From contig NC_079880.1 in assembly GCF_029227915.1 (NCBI RefSeq), forward strand, positions 7,256,001 through 7,320,000: DNA of 64,000 nucleotides, in the 5' to 3' direction. The notes beneath the pieces were generated by a model. That model had not been told where the DNA came from, searched no databases, and saw only the letters and a program-made list of their open reading frames with translations. This DNA is from Hydractinia symbiolongicarpus (taxonomy: Eukaryota > Cnidaria > Hydrozoa > Anthoathecata > Hydractiniidae). The position numbers and the translations under genes were made by a program. Positions within the stretch are counted from its first letter, which is position 1, and every line of letters begins with the position of its first letter. This document shows, one piece after another, positions 50,030 to 63,363 of the stretch.

Positions 50030-53000
50030 ATTGGTCCCACGGTAAAGAATGACTTATTTATCTAAATTTTAAATGAAGCGCTACCACAGCGCCCAGTGTA
50101 ATAGCTGAGTTCCCGCAATCATGTCAAATTAAGATGAATGTTATTTCTTGCAGTACAATTGTCTTATTTATCACATTTATCAGGTCACAGTCCAAAGTTA
50201 GTTCAATTAAGTCCCACATTCATTCATTTCACTGTTAAAAGCGATGCAACCTAGTAATAACAGATAAATATCGCTAAATACATGTTGGTACGAATATGTG
50301 ACGCAAAGGTTGTATCTGAAGCGGATTGATACCGTTAGAAAGTCAATGAAATGTAGCTCTTAAAAGTATCGCTATTTCTTCAGCGCGCGATAACGGGTAG
50401 GATTGGTCCCACAGTAAAAATGACTTATTTATCTACATTTTTAAATGAAGCGCTACCACAGCGCCCAGTGTAATCGCTGAGTTCCGGCAATCACGTCAAA
50501 TTAAGAAGAATGTTATTTCTGGGAGTCCAATTGTCTCATTTCTCACATTTATCAGGTCACAGTCCAAAGTTTGTTCAATTCAGTCCCACAGTCAATCGTT
50601 GCATAGTTAAAAGCGATGCAATCTAGTAATATCAGAAAAATATCGCTAAATACATGTTGGTACGAATATGTAACACAACCATTGTAACTTAAACGGACTG
50701 ACACTGTTAGAAAGTCAATGAAATGTAGCATTTGAAACTGTCTCCATTTCTTCAGCGCGCGCTAACGGCTAGGATTCGTCCCGCAGTTAAAAAGTGACAT
50801 TTTCATCTTAATTTTCAAATGAAGCGCTACCACATCGCTCATTGTAATCGCTGAGTTGCGGCAATCATGTCAAATTAAGAAGAATGTTATTTCTTGCAGT
50901 ACAATTGTCTTATTTATCACATTTAACAGGTCACAGTCCAAAGTTAGTTCAATTAAGTCCCACATTCATTCATTTCACTGTTAAAAGCGATGCAACCTAG
51001 TAATATCAGATAAATATCGCTAAATACATGTTGGTACGAATATGTTACGCAAAGGTTGTATCTGAAGCGGATTGATACCGTTAGAAAGTCAATGAAATGT
51101 AGTTCTTAAAAATATCGCTATTTCTTCAGCGCGCGATAACGGCTAGGATTGGTCCCACAGTAAAAATGACTTATTTATCTACATTTTTAAATGAAGCGCT
51201 ACCACAGCGCCCAGTGTAATCGCTGAGTTCCGGCAATCACGTCAAATTAAGAAGAATGTTATTTCTTGGAGTCCAATTGTCTCATTTCTCACATTTATCA
51301 GGTCACAGTCCAAAGTTTGTTCAATTCAGTCCCACAGTCAATCGTTGCATAGTTAAAAGCGATGCAATCTAGTAATATCAGAAAAATATCGCTAAATACA
51401 TGTTGGTACGAATATGTAACACAACCATTGTAACTTAAACGGACTGACACTGTTAGAAAGTCAATGAAATGTAGCATTTGAAACTGTCTCCATTTCTTCA
51501 GCGCGCGCTAACGGCTAGGATTCGTCCCGCAGTTAAAAAGTGACTTTTTCATCTTAATTTTCAAATGAAGCGCTACCACATCGCTCATTGTAATCGCTGA
51601 GTTGCGGCAATCATGTCAAATTAAGAAGAATGTTATTTCTTGGAGTCCAATTGTCTCATTTCTTACATTTATCAGGTCACGCCCAAAATCAGTTCAATTA
51701 AGTCCCACAGTCAATCGTTTCACTGTTAAAAGCGATACAACCTAGTAATACCGGAAAGATATCACGAAATACATGTTGGTACGAACATGTGACTCACCTG
51801 TTGTAACACAAACGGATTTATACTGTTAGAAAGTCAATGAAATTTAGTTTTTGAATCTGTTGCTATTTCTTCAGCGCGCGATAACGGCTACGATTGGTCC
51901 AACAGCACAAAATAACTTATTTGTCTATATTTTTGAATAAATCGCTACCCCAGAGCCCAGTGTAATCGCTGAGTTCCGGCAATCATGTCAAATTAAGAAG
52001 AATGTTATTTCTTGGAGTCCAAATGTCTTATTTATCATATTTATAAGGTCATAGTCCAAAATCAGTTCAATTAAGTCCCACAGTCAATCGTTTCACTGTT
52101 AAAAGCGATACAACCTAGTAATACCGGAAAGATATCACGAAATACATGTTGGTACGAACATGTGACTCACCTGTTGTAACACAAACGGATTTATACTGTT
52201 AGAAAGTCAATGAAATTTAGTTTTTGGATCTGTTGCTATTTCTTCAGCGCGCGATAACGGCTAGGATTGGTCCCACGGTAAAGAATGACTTATTTATCTA
52301 AATTTTAAATGAAGCGCTACCACAGCGCCCAGTGTAATAGCTGAGTTCCCGCAATCATGTCAAATTAAGATGAATGTTATTTCTTGCAGTACAATTGTCT
52401 TATTTATCACATTTATCAGGTCACAGTCCAAAGTTAGTTCAATTAAGTCCCACATTCATTCATTTCACTGTTAAAAGCGATGCAACCTAGTAATAACAGA
52501 TAAATATCGCTAAATACATGTTGGTACGAATATGTGACGCAAAGGTTGTATCTGAAGCGGATTGATACCGTTAGAAAGTCAATGAAATGTAGTTCTTAAA
52601 AGTATCGCTATTTCTTCAGCGCGCGATAACGGGTAGGATTGGTCCCACAGTAAAAATGACTTATTTATCTACATTTTTAAATGAAGCGCTACCACAGCGC
52701 CCAGTGTAATCGCTGAGTTCCGGCAATCACGTCAAATTAAGAAGAATGTTATTTCTTGGAGTCCAATTGTCTCATTTCTCACATTTATCAGGTCACAGTC
52801 CAAAGTTTGTTCAATTCAGTCCCACAGTCAATCGTTGCATAGTTAAAAGCGATGCAATCTAGTAATATCAGAAAAATATCGCTAAATACATGTTGGTACG
52901 AATATGTAACACAACCATTGTAACTTAAACGGACTGACACTGTTAGAAAGTCAATGAAATGTAGCATTTGAAACTGTCTCCATTTCTTCAGCGCGCGCTA

Positions 53001-54340
53001 ACGGCTAGGATTCGTCCCGCAGTTAAAAAGTGACTTTTTCATCTTAATTTTCAAATGAAGCGCTACCACATCGCTGTTTGTAATCGCTGAGTTGCGGCAA
53101 TCATGTCAAATTAAGAAGAATGTTATTTCTTGCAGTACAATTGTCTTATTTATCACATTTAACAGGTCACAGTCCAAAGTTAGTTCAATTAAGTCCCACA
53201 TTCATTCATTTCACTGTTAAAAGCGATGCAACCTAGTAATATCAGATAAATATCGCTAAATACATGTTGGTACGAATATGTGACGCAAAGGTTGTATCTG
53301 AAGCGGATTGATACCGTTAGAAAGTCAATGAAATGTAGTTCTTAAAAATATCGCTATTTCTTCAGCGCGCGATAACGGCTAGGATTGGTCCCACAGTAAA
53401 AATGACTTATTTATCTACATTTTTAAATGAAGCGCTACCACAGCGCCCAGTGTAATCGCTGAGTTCCGGCAATCACGTCAAATTAAGAAGAATGTTATTT
53501 CTTGGAGTCCAATTGTCTCATTTCTCACATTTATCAGGTCACAGTCCAAAGTTTGTTCAATTCAGTCCCACAGTCAATCGTTGCATAGTTAAAAGCGATG
53601 CAATCTAGTAATATCAGAAAAATATCGCTAAATACATGTTGGTACGAATATGTAACACAACCATTGTAACTTAAACGGACTGACACTGTTAGAAAGTCAA
53701 TGAAATGTAGCATTTGAAACTGTCTCCATTTCTTCAGCGCGCGCTAACGGCTAGGATTCGTCCCGCAGTTAAAAAGTGACTTTTTCATCTTAATTTTCAA
53801 ATGAAGCGCTACCACATCGCTCATTGTAATCGCTGAGTTGCGGCAATCATGTCAAATTAAGAAGAATGTTATTTCTTGGAGTCCAATTGTCTCATTTCTT
53901 ACATTTATCAGGTCACGCCCAAAATCAGTTCAATTAAGTCCCACAGTCAATCGTTTCACTGTTAAAAGCGATACAACCTAGTAATACCGGAAAGATATCA
54001 CGAAATACATGTTGGTACGAACATGTGACTCACCTGTTGTAACACAAACGGATTTATACTGTTAGAAAGTCAATGAAATTTAGTTTTTGAATCTGTTGCT
54101 ATTTCTTCAGCGCGCGATAACGGCTACGATTGGTCCAACAGCACAAAATAACTTATTTGTCTATATTTTTGAATAAATCGCTACCCCAGAGCCCAGTGTA
54201 ATCGCTGAGTTCCGGCAATCATGTCAAATTAAGAAGAATGTTATTTCTTGGAGTCCAAATGTCTTTTTTATCATATTTATAAGGTCATAGTCCAAAATCA
54301 GTTCAATTAAGTCCCACAGTCAATCGTTTCACTGTTAAAA
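50030..54340 (+). repeat. 2,236-bp hexamer HOR, two copies
   Basis: Anchors 50074, 50446, 50820, 51192, 51566 and 51938 recur at 52310, 52682, 53056, 53428, 53802 and 54174, all 2,236 bp later. Inside each hexamer the pair 50446/50820 resembles 51192/51566 (746 bp), so a dimer expansion is nested in the hexamer. Small differences separate the copies: ATCGCTCATTG versus ATCGCTGTTTG at about 53,075 and GTTACGC versus GTGACGC at about 51,046. The copies part near 54,340. Confidence 0.85.
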
Positions 54341-57300
54341 ACGATACAACTTAGAAATCTCGGAAAAAATCACTAAATACATGTTGGTACGAATATGTGA
54401 CACAACCGTTGTAACAGAAGCGGATTGATACCGTTACAAAGTCAATGAAATGTAGTTCTTAAAAGTGTCGCTATTTCTTCAGCGAGCGATAACGGCTAGG
54501 ATTGGTCCCACAGTAAAAATAACTTATTTATCTACATTTTTAAATGAAGCGCTACCAGAGCGCCCAGTGTAATCGCTGAGTTCCGGCAATCACGTCAAAT
54601 TAAGAAGAATGTTATTTCTTGGAGTCCAATTGTCTCATTTCTTACATTTATCAGGTCACGCCCAAAATCAGTTCAATTAAGTCCCACAGTCAATCGTTTC
54701 ACTGTTAAAAGCGATACAACCTAGTAATACCGGAAAGATATCACGAAATACATGTTGGTACGAACATGTGACTCACCTGTTGTAACACAAACGGATTTAT
54801 ACTGTTAGAAAGTCAATGAAATTTAGTTTTTGAATCTGTTGCTATTTCTTCAGCGCGCGATAACGGCTACGATTGGTCCAACAGCACAAAATAACTTATT
54901 TGTCTATATTTTTGAATAAATCGCTACCCCAGAGCCCAGTGTAATCGCTGAGTTCCGGCAATCATGTCAAATTAAGAAGAATGTTATTTCTTGGAGTCCA
55001 ATTGTCTCATTTATCACTTTTATCAGGTCACAGTCCAAAGTTAGTTCAATTAAGTCCCACAGTCAATCGTTTTACTGTTAAAAGCGATGCAACCTAGTAA
55101 TATGAAAAAATATCGCTAAATACATGTTGGTACGAATATGTGACGCAACCGTTGTAACTGAAGCGGATTGATACCGTTAGAAAGTCAATGAAATGTAGTA
55201 TTTGAAACTGTCTCTATTTCTTCAGCGCGCGCTAAGGGCTAGGATTGGTGCCACAATAAAAATTGTCTTATTTATCTAAATTTTTAAATGAAGCGCTACC
55301 ACAACGCCCAGTGTAATCGCTGAGTTCCGGCAATCATGTCAAATTAAGAAGAATGTTATTTCTTGGAGTCAAATTGTCTCACTTATAACATTTATAAGGT
55401 CACAGTCCAAAATCAGTTCAATTAAGTCCCACAGTCAATCATTTCACTGTTAAAAACGATGCAACCTAGTAATATGAAAAAAATATCGCTAAATACATGT
55501 TGGTACGAATATGTGACGCAACCGTTGTAACTGAAGCGGATTGATACCGTTAGAAAGTCAATGAAATGTAGTTTTTGAAACTGTCGCCATTTCTTCAGCG
55601 CGCGATAAGGGCTAGGATTGGTCCCACGGTAAAGAATGACTTATTTATCTAAATTTTAAATGAAGCGCTACCACAGCGCCCAGTGTAATAGCTGAGTTCC
55701 CGCAATCATGTGAAATTAAGATGAATGTTATTTCTTGCAGTACAATTGTCTTATTTATCACAATTATCAGGTCACAGTCCAAAGTTAGTTCAATTAAGTC
55801 CCACATTCATTCATTTCACTGTTAAAAGCGATGCAACCTAGTAATAACAGATAAATATCGCTAAATACATGTTGGTACGAATATGTGACGCAAAGGTTGT
55901 ATCTGAAGCGGATTGATAACGTTAGAAAGTCAATGAAATGTAGTTCTTAAAAGTATCGCTATTTCTTCAGCGCGCGATAACGGCTAGGATTGGTCCCACA
56001 GTAAAAATGACTTATTTATCTACATTTTTAAATGAAGCGCTACCACAGCGCCCAGTGTAATCGCTGAGTTCCGGCAATCACGTCAAATTAAGAAGAATGT
56101 TATTTCTTGGAGTCCAATTGTCTCATTTCTTACATTTATCAGGTCACGCCCAAAATCAGTTCAATTAAGTCCCACAGTTAATCGTTTCACTGTTAAAAGC
56201 GATACAACCTAGTAATACCGGAAAGATATCACGAAATACATGTTGGTACGAACATGTGACTCACCTGTTGTAACACAAACGGATTTATACTGTTAGAAAG
56301 TCAATGAAATTTAGTTTTTGAATCTGTTGCTATTTCTTCAGCGCGCGATAACGGCTACGATTGGTCCAACAGCACAAAATAACTTATTTGTCTATATTTT
56401 TGAATAAATCGCTACCCCAGAGCCCAGTGTAATCGCTGAGTTCCGGCAATCATGTCAAATTAAGAAGAATGTTATTTCTTGGAGTCCAAATGTCTTATTT
56501 ATCATATTTATAAGGTCATAGTCCAAAATCAGTTCAATTAAGTCCCACAGTCAATTGTTTCACTGTTAAAAACGATACAACTTAGTAATCTCGGAAAAAA
56601 TCACTAAATACATGTTGGTACGAATATGTGACACAACCGTTGTAACAGAAGCGGATTGATACCGTTACAAAGTCAATGAAATGTAGTTCTTAAAAGTGTC
56701 GCTATTTCTTCAGCGAGCGATAACGGCTAGGATTGGTCCCACAGTAAAAATAACTTATTTATCTACATTTTTAAATGAAGCGCTACCACAGCGCCCAGTG
56801 TAATCGCTGAGTTTCGGCAATCACGTCAAATTAAGAAGAATGTTATTTCTTGGAGTCCAATTGTCTCATTTTTTACATTTATCAGGTCACGCCCAAAATC
56901 AGTTCAATTAAGTCCCACAGTCAATCGTTTCACTGTTAAAAGCGATACAACCTAGTAATACCGGAAAGATATCACGAAATACATGTTGGTACGAACATGT
57001 GACTCACCTGTTGTAACACAAACGGATTTATACTGTTAGAAAGTCAATGAAATTTAGTTTTTGAATCTGTTGCTATTTCTTCAGCGCGCGATAACGGCTA
57101 CGATTGGTCCAACAGCACAAAATAACTTATTTGTCTATATTTTTGAATAAATCGCTACCCCAGAGCCCAGTGTAATCGCTGAGTTCCGGCAATCATGTCA
57201 AATTAAGAAGAATGTTATTTCTTGGAGTCCAAATGTCTCATTTATCACATTTATCAGGTCACAGTCCAAAGTTAGTTCAATTAAGTCCCACAGTCAATCG

Positions 57301-57740
57301 TTTTACTGTTAAAAGCGATGCAACCTAGTAATATGAAAAAATATCGCTAAATACATGTTGGTACGAATATGTGACGCAACCGTTGTAACTGAAGCGGATT
57401 GATACCGTTAGAAAGACAATGAAATGTAGTATTTGAAACTGTCTCTATTTCTTCAGCGCGCGCTAATGGCTAGGATTGGTGCCACAATAAAAATTGTCTT
57501 ATTTATCTAAATTTTTAAATGAAGCGCTACCACAACGCCCAGTGTAATCGCTGAGTTCCGGCAATCATGTCAAATTAAGAAGAATGTTATTTCTTGGAGT
57601 CAAATTGCCTCACTTATAACATTTATAAGGTCACAGTCCAAAATCAGTTCAATTAAGTCCCACAGTCAATCATTTCACTGTAAAAAACGATGCAACCTAG
57701 TAATATGAAAAAAATATCGCTAAATACATGTTGGTACGAA
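53870..57740 (+). repeat. 2,231-bp hexamer HOR, about 1.7 copies
   Basis: Sequence from about 53,870 is repeated from about 56,101. Anchors 54174, 54545, 54917, 55289 match 56405, 56776, 57148, 57520, each 2,231 bp apart. Common marks are CAGGTCACGCCCAAAATC, GAATAAATCGCTACCCCAG, CTCGGAAAAAATCAC and CAGCGAGCGATAACGG. At about 57,740 the second copy jumps to GCAAAGGTTGTATCTG, a word that lies later in the first copy (about 55,890). The hexamer is therefore truncated by a further exchange. Confidence 0.82.
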
Positions 57741-58266
57741 TATGTGACGCAAAGGTTGTATCTGAAGCGGATTGATACCGTTAGAAAGTCAATGAAATGT
57801 AGTTCTTAAAAGTATCGCTATTTCTTCAGCGCGCGATAACGGCTAGGATTGGTCCCACAGTAAAAATGACATATTTATCTAAATTTTTAAATGAAGCGCT
57901 ACCACAGCGCCCAGTGTAATCGCTGAGTTCCGGCAATCACGTCAAATTAAGAAGAATGTTATTTCTTGGAGTCCAATTGTCTCATTTCTCACATTTATCA
58001 GGTCACAGTCCAAAGTTCGTTCAATTCAGTCCCACAGTCAATCGTTGCATAGTTAAAAGCGATGCAATCTAGTAATATCAGAAAAATATCGCTAAATACA
58101 TGTTGGTACGAATATGTAACACAACCATTGTAACTCAAACGGACTGACACTGTTAGAAAGTCAATGAAATGTAGCATTTGAAACTGTCTCCATTTCTTCA
58201 GCGCGCGCTAACGGCTAGGATTCGTCCCGCAGTTTAAAAAGTGACTTTTTCATCTTAATTTTCAAA
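57741..58266 (+). repeat. Junction monomers between hexamer and dimer blocks
   Basis: The end of monomer 57520 and the 375-bp monomer at 57892 carry the 44.8/50.4-kb type (GTTCGTTCAATTCAGTCCC, CGTTGCATAGTT). They lead into the GTTTAAAAAGTGAC form with one extra T that the 746-bp dimers use. Only satellite is present. Confidence 0.55.
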
Positions 58267-59757
58267 TGAAGCGCTACCACAGCGCTCATTGTAATCGCTG
58301 AATTCCGGCAATCACGTCAAATTAAAAAGAATGTTATTTCTTGGAGTCCAATTGTCTCATTTCTTACATTTATCAGGTCACGCCCAAAATCAGTTCAATT
58401 AAGTCCCACAGTCAATCGTTTCACTGTTAAAAGCGATACAACCTAGTAATACCGAAAAGATATCACGAAATACATGTTGGTACGAACATGTGACTCACCT
58501 GTTGTAACACAAACGGATTTATACTGTTAGAAAGTCAATGAAATTTAGTTTTTGAATCTGTTGCTATTTCTTCAGCGCGCGATAACGGCTACAATTTGTC
58601 CAACAGCACAAAATAACTTATTTGTCTATATTTTTGAATAAATCGCTACCCCAGAGCCCAGTGTAATCGCTGAGTTCCGGCAATCATGTCAAATTAAGAA
58701 GAATGTTATTTCTTGGAGTCCAATTGTCTCATTTCTTACATTTATCAGGTCACGCCCAAAATCAGTTCAATTAAGTCCCACAGTCAATCGTTTCACTGTT
58801 AATAGCGATGCAACCTAGTAATATGAGAAAAATATGGCTAAAAACATGTTGGTACGAATATGTGACGCAACCGTTGTAACTGAAGCGGATTGATACCCTT
58901 AGAAAGTCAATGAAATGTAGTTTTTGAATCTGTCTATATTTCTTCTGCGCGCGCTAACGGCTAGGATTCGTCCCGCAGTTTAAAAAGTGACTTTTTCATC
59001 TTAATTTTCAAATGAAGCGCTACCACAGCGCTCATTGTAATCGCTGAATTCCGGCAATCACGTCAAATTAAGAAGAATGTTATTTCTTGGAGTCCAATTG
59101 TCTCATTTCTTACATTTATCAGGTCACGCCCAAAATCAGTTCAATTAAGTCCCACAGTAAATCGTTTCACTGTTAATAGCGATACAACCTAGTAATACCG
59201 GAAAGATATCACGAAATACATGTTGGTACAAACATGTGACTCACCTGTTGTAACACAAACGGATTTATACTGTTAGAAAGTCAATGAAATTTAGTTTTTG
59301 AATCTGTTGCTATTTCTTCAGCGCGCGATAACGGCTACAATTTGTCCAACAGCACAAAATAACTTATTTGTCTATATTTTTGAATAAATCGCTACCCCAG
59401 AGCCCAGTGTAATCGCTGAGTTCCGGCAATCATGTCAAATTAAGAAGAATGTTATTTCTTGGAGTCCAATTGTCTCACTTATAACATTTATAACGTCACA
59501 GTCCAAAATCAGTTCAATTATGTGCCACAGTCAATCGTTTCACTGGTAAAAGCGATGCAACCTAGTAATATGAGAAAAATATGGCTAAAAACATGTTGGT
59601 ACGAATATGTGACGCAACCGTTGTAACTGAAGCGGATTGATACCCTTAGAAAGTCAATGAAATGTAGTTTTTGAATCTGTCTATATTTCTTCTGCGCGTC
59701 CTAACGGCTACGATTGGTCCCACAGCACAAAATGACTTACTTGTCTACATTTTTGAA
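58267..59757 (+). repeat. 746-bp dimer HOR, two copies
   Basis: Anchors 58267, 58639 and 59013, 59385 are 746 bp apart. Both copies contain GCTGAATTCCGG, CGGCTACAATTTGTCC and the rare TATGGCTAAAAACATG. The second copy has CTCACTTATAACATTTATAACG where the first has CTCATTTCTTACATTTATCAGG, so one internal patch was exchanged with another type. Confidence 0.75.
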
Positions 59758-60500
59758 TAAAGCGCTACCCCAGCGCCCAGTGTAATCGCTGAGTTCCGGC
59801 AATCATGTCAAATTAAGAAGAATGTTATTTCTTGGAGTCCAAATGTCTTATTTATCATATTTATAAGGTCATAGTCCAAAATCAGTTCAATTAAGTCCCA
59901 CAGTCAATCGTTTCACTGTTAAAAACGATACAACTTAGTAATCTCGGAAAAAATCACTAAATACATGTTGGTACGAATATGTGACACAACCGTTGTAACA
60001 GAAGCGGATAGATACCGTTACAAAGTCAATGAAATGTAGTTCTTAAAAGTGTCGCTATTTCTTCAGCGAGCGATAACGGCTAGGATTGGTCCCACAGTAA
60101 AAATAACTTATTTATCTACATTTTTAAATGAAGCGCTACCACAGCGCCCAGTGTAATCGCTGAGTTCCGGCAATCACGTCAAATTAAGAAGAATGTTATT
60201 TCTTGGAAACCAATTGTCTCACTTATAACATTTATAAGGTCACAGTCCAAAATCAGTTCAATTAAGTGCCACAGTCAATCGTTTCACTGTTAAATGCAAT
60301 GCAACCTAGTAATGTGAGAAAAATATCGCTAAATACATGTTGGCACGAATATGTGACGCAACTGTTGTAACTGAAGCGGATTAATACCGTTAGAAAGTCA
60401 ATGAAATATAGTTTTTGAAACTGTCGCAATTTCTTCACCGCGCAATAACGGCTAGGATTGGTCCCACAGTAAAAATGACTTATTAATCTAAATTTTTAAA

Positions 60501-60790
60501 TGAAGCGCTACCACAGCGCCCAGTGTAATCGCTGAGTTCCGGCAATCATGTCAAATTAAGAAGAATGTTATTTCTTGGAGTCCAATGGTCTCATTTATCG
60601 CATTTATCAGGTCACAGTCCAAAGTTAGTTCAATTAAGTCCCACAGTCAATCGTTGCATAGTTAAAAGCGATGCAACCTAGTAATATGAGAAAAATATCG
60701 CTAAATACATGATGGTACGAATATGTGACGCAACTATTGTAGTTGAAACGGACTGAGTTAAAAAGTGACTTTCTCATCTTAATTTTTAAA
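60501..60790 (+). repeat. Internally deleted monomer, 290 bp
   Basis: The sequence runs normally to GAAACGGACTGA (ending at 60,756) and then continues directly as GTTAAAAAGTGAC, the late segment of the 374-bp type. About 84 bp are missing. Only one base of overlap is evident at the join. The related copy at 62078 keeps the full segment, so the loss is private to this unit. Confidence 0.85.
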
Positions 60791-61535
60791 TGAAGCGCTA
60801 CCACATCGCCCATTGTAATCGCTGAGTTGCGGCGATCATGTCAAATTAAGAAGAATGTTATTTGTTGGAGTCCAATTGTCTCACTTATAACATTTTTTAA
60901 CGTCACAGTCCAAAATCAGTTCAATTATGTGCCACAATCAATCGTTTCACTGGTAAAAGCGATGCAACCTAGTAATATGAGAAAAATATCGCTAAATACA
61001 TGATGGTACGAATATGTGACGCAACCATTGTAACTGAAGCGAATTGATACCCTTAGAAAGTCAATGAAATGTAGTTCTTGAATCTGTCTCTATTTCTTCT
61101 GCGCGTCCTAACGCCTACGATTGGTCCCACAGCACAAAATGACTTACTTGTCTACATTTTGAATAAAGCGCTACCCCAGCGCCCAGTGTAATCGCTGAGT
61201 TCTGGCAATCATGTCAAATTAAGAAGAATGTTATTTCTTGGAGTCCAATTGTCTCACTTATCACATTTATAAGGTCATAGTCCAAAATCAGTTCAATTAA
61301 GTCCCACAGTCTATCGTTTCACTGTTAAAAGCGATACAACTTAGTAATCTCGGAAAAAATCACTAAATACATGTTGGTACGAATATGTGACGCAACTGTT
61401 GTAGTTGAAACGGACTGATACCGTTAGAAAGTCAATAAAATGTAGTATTTGAAACTGTCTCTATTTCTTCAGCGCGCGCTAAGGGCTAGGATTGGTCCCA
61501 CAGTAAAAATTGACTTATTTATCTAAGTTTTTAAA

Positions 61536-61705
61536 TGAAGCGCTACCACAGCGCCCAGTATTATCGCTGAGTATTGTTAATCATGTCAAATTAAGAAGAA
61601 TGTTATTTCTTGGAAACCAATTGTCTCACTTATAACATCTATAAGGTCACAGTCCAAAGGATTGGTCCCAAAGTAAAAATTGACTTATTTATCTAAAATT
61701 TTAAA
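61536..61705 (+). repeat. Truncated monomer, 170 bp (first of three)
   Basis: After GGTCACAGTCCAAAG the sequence passes straight to GATTGGTCCCAAAG, skipping about 202 bp in the middle of the monomer. The dinucleotide AG ends both flanks (CCAAAG, GGCTAG), consistent with a microhomology join near 61,658-61,660. The unit carries the private marks GAGTATTGTTAATC and GGAAACCAATTG. Confidence 0.9.
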
Positions 61706-62450
61706 TGAAGCGCTACCACAGCCCCCAGTATAATCGCTGAGTTTCGGCAATCATGTCAAACTAAGAAGAATGTTATTTCTTGGAATCCAATTGACTCACT
61801 TATAACATTTATAAGGTCACAGTCGAAAATCAGTTCAATTAAGTGCCACAGTCAATCGTTTCACTGTTAAATGCAATGCAACCTAGTAATGTGAGAAAAA
61901 TATCGCTAAATACATGTTGGCACGAATATGTGACGCAACCGTTGTAACTGAAGCGGATTAATACCGTTAGAAAGTCAATGAAATATAGTTTTTGAAACTG
62001 TCGCAATTTCTTCACTGCGCAATAACGGCTAGGATTGGTCCCACAGTAAAAATGACTTATTAATCTAAATTTTTAAATGAAGCGCTACCACAGCGCCCAG
62101 TGTAATCGCTGAGTTCCGGCAATCATGTCAAATTAAGAAGAATGTTATTTCTTGGAGTCCAATGGTCTCATTTATCACATTTATCAGGTCACAGTCCAAA
62201 GTTAGTTCAATTAAGTCCCACAGTCAATCGTTGCATAGTTAAAAGCGATGCAACCTAGTAATATGAGAAAAATATCGCTAAATACATGATGGTACGAATA
62301 TGTGACGCAACTGTTGTAGTTGAAACGGACTGATACCGTTAGAAAGTCAATAAAATGTAGTATTTGAAACTGTCTCTATTTTTTCAGCGCGCGCTAAGGG
62401 CTAGGATTGGTCCCACAGTAAAAATTGACTTATTTATCTAAATTTTTAAA

Positions 62451-63363
62451 TGAAGCGCTACCACAGCGCCCAGTATTATCGCTGAGTGTCGTTAATCATG
62501 TCAAATTAAGAAGAATGTTATTTCTTGGAAACCAATTGTCTCACTTATAACATTTATAAGGTCACAGTCCAAAGGATTGGTCCCAAAGTAAAAATGACTT
62601 ATTTATATAAACTTTTAAATGAAGCGCTACCACAGCGCCCAGTTTAATCGCTGAGTTCCGGCAATCACGTCAAATTAAGAAGAATGTTATTTCTTGGATC
62701 CCAATTGTCTCACTTATCACATTTATAAGGTCATAGTCCAAAATCAGTTCAATTAAGTCCCACAGTCAATCGTTTCACTTTTAAAAGCGATACAACTTAG
62801 TAATATCGGAAAAAATCCCTAAATACATGTTGGTACGAATATGTGACGCAACTGTTGTAGTTGAAACGGACTGACACCGTTAGAAAGTCAATAAAAAGTA
62901 GTATTTGAAGCTGTCTTGATTTCTTCAGCGCGCGCTAAGGGCTAGGATTGGTCCCACAGTAAAAATTGACTTATTTATCTAAAATTTTAAATGAAGCGCT
63001 ACCACAGCGCCCAGTATAATCGCTGAGTTTCGGCAATCATGTCAAACTAAGAAGAATGTTATTTCTTGGAGTCCAATTGTCTCACTTATCACATTTTAAA
63101 GGTCATAGTCCAAAATCAGTTCAATTAAGTCCCACAGTCTATCGTTTCACTGTTAAAAGCGATACAACTTAGTAATCTCGGAAAAAATCACTAAATACAT
63201 GTTGGTACGAATATGTGACGCAACTGTTGTAGTTGAAACTGACTGATACCGTTAGAAAGTCAATAAAATGTAGTATGTGAAACTGTCTCTATTTTTTCAG
63301 CGCGCTCTAAGGGCTAGGATTGGTCCCACAGTAAAAATTGACTTATTTATCTAAATTTTTAAA
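62451..63363 (+). repeat. 913-bp HOR (169 + 372 + 372), first full copy
   Basis: This unit starts with the truncated 169-bp monomer (62451-62619), with the same CCAAAGGATTGG junction at about 62,573, followed by monomers at 62620 and 62992. The same order begins again at 63364. It shows that the truncated monomer is now being amplified as a regular member of a higher-order unit. Confidence 0.85.

Larger units (their letters stand above)
42690..50885 (+). repeat. Offset copies, ~5,650 bp (15 monomers plus an extra partial): 42690-45235 and 48339-50885
   Basis: Anchors 42935, 43307, 43680, 44053, 44425, 44796 and 45170 match 48586, 48958, 49331, 49702, 50074, 50446 and 50820 at 5,649-5,651 bp. 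Shared marks include GCGTCCTAACGGCTGCG, CACAATAAAAATTGTC, CCACAACGCCC and GCAAAGGTTGTATCTG. The match ends near 50,885, where the second copy switches to CTTGCAGTACAATTG. Confidence 0.75.
60200..62330 (+). repeat. Offset copies, ~1,577-1,579 bp: 60200-60753 and 61780-62330
   Basis: Both copies contain CATGTTGGCACGAATATG (a C for the usual T), TGCAATGCAACCTAGTAATGTG, AAATATAGTTTTTG, TTATTAATCTAAATTT and CCAATGGTCTC, a set of marks seen nowhere else in the window. The anchor pair is 60501 and 62078. The first copy is interrupted at 60,756 by the deletion that makes the 290-bp monomer, while the second continues intact. Confidence 0.75.
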
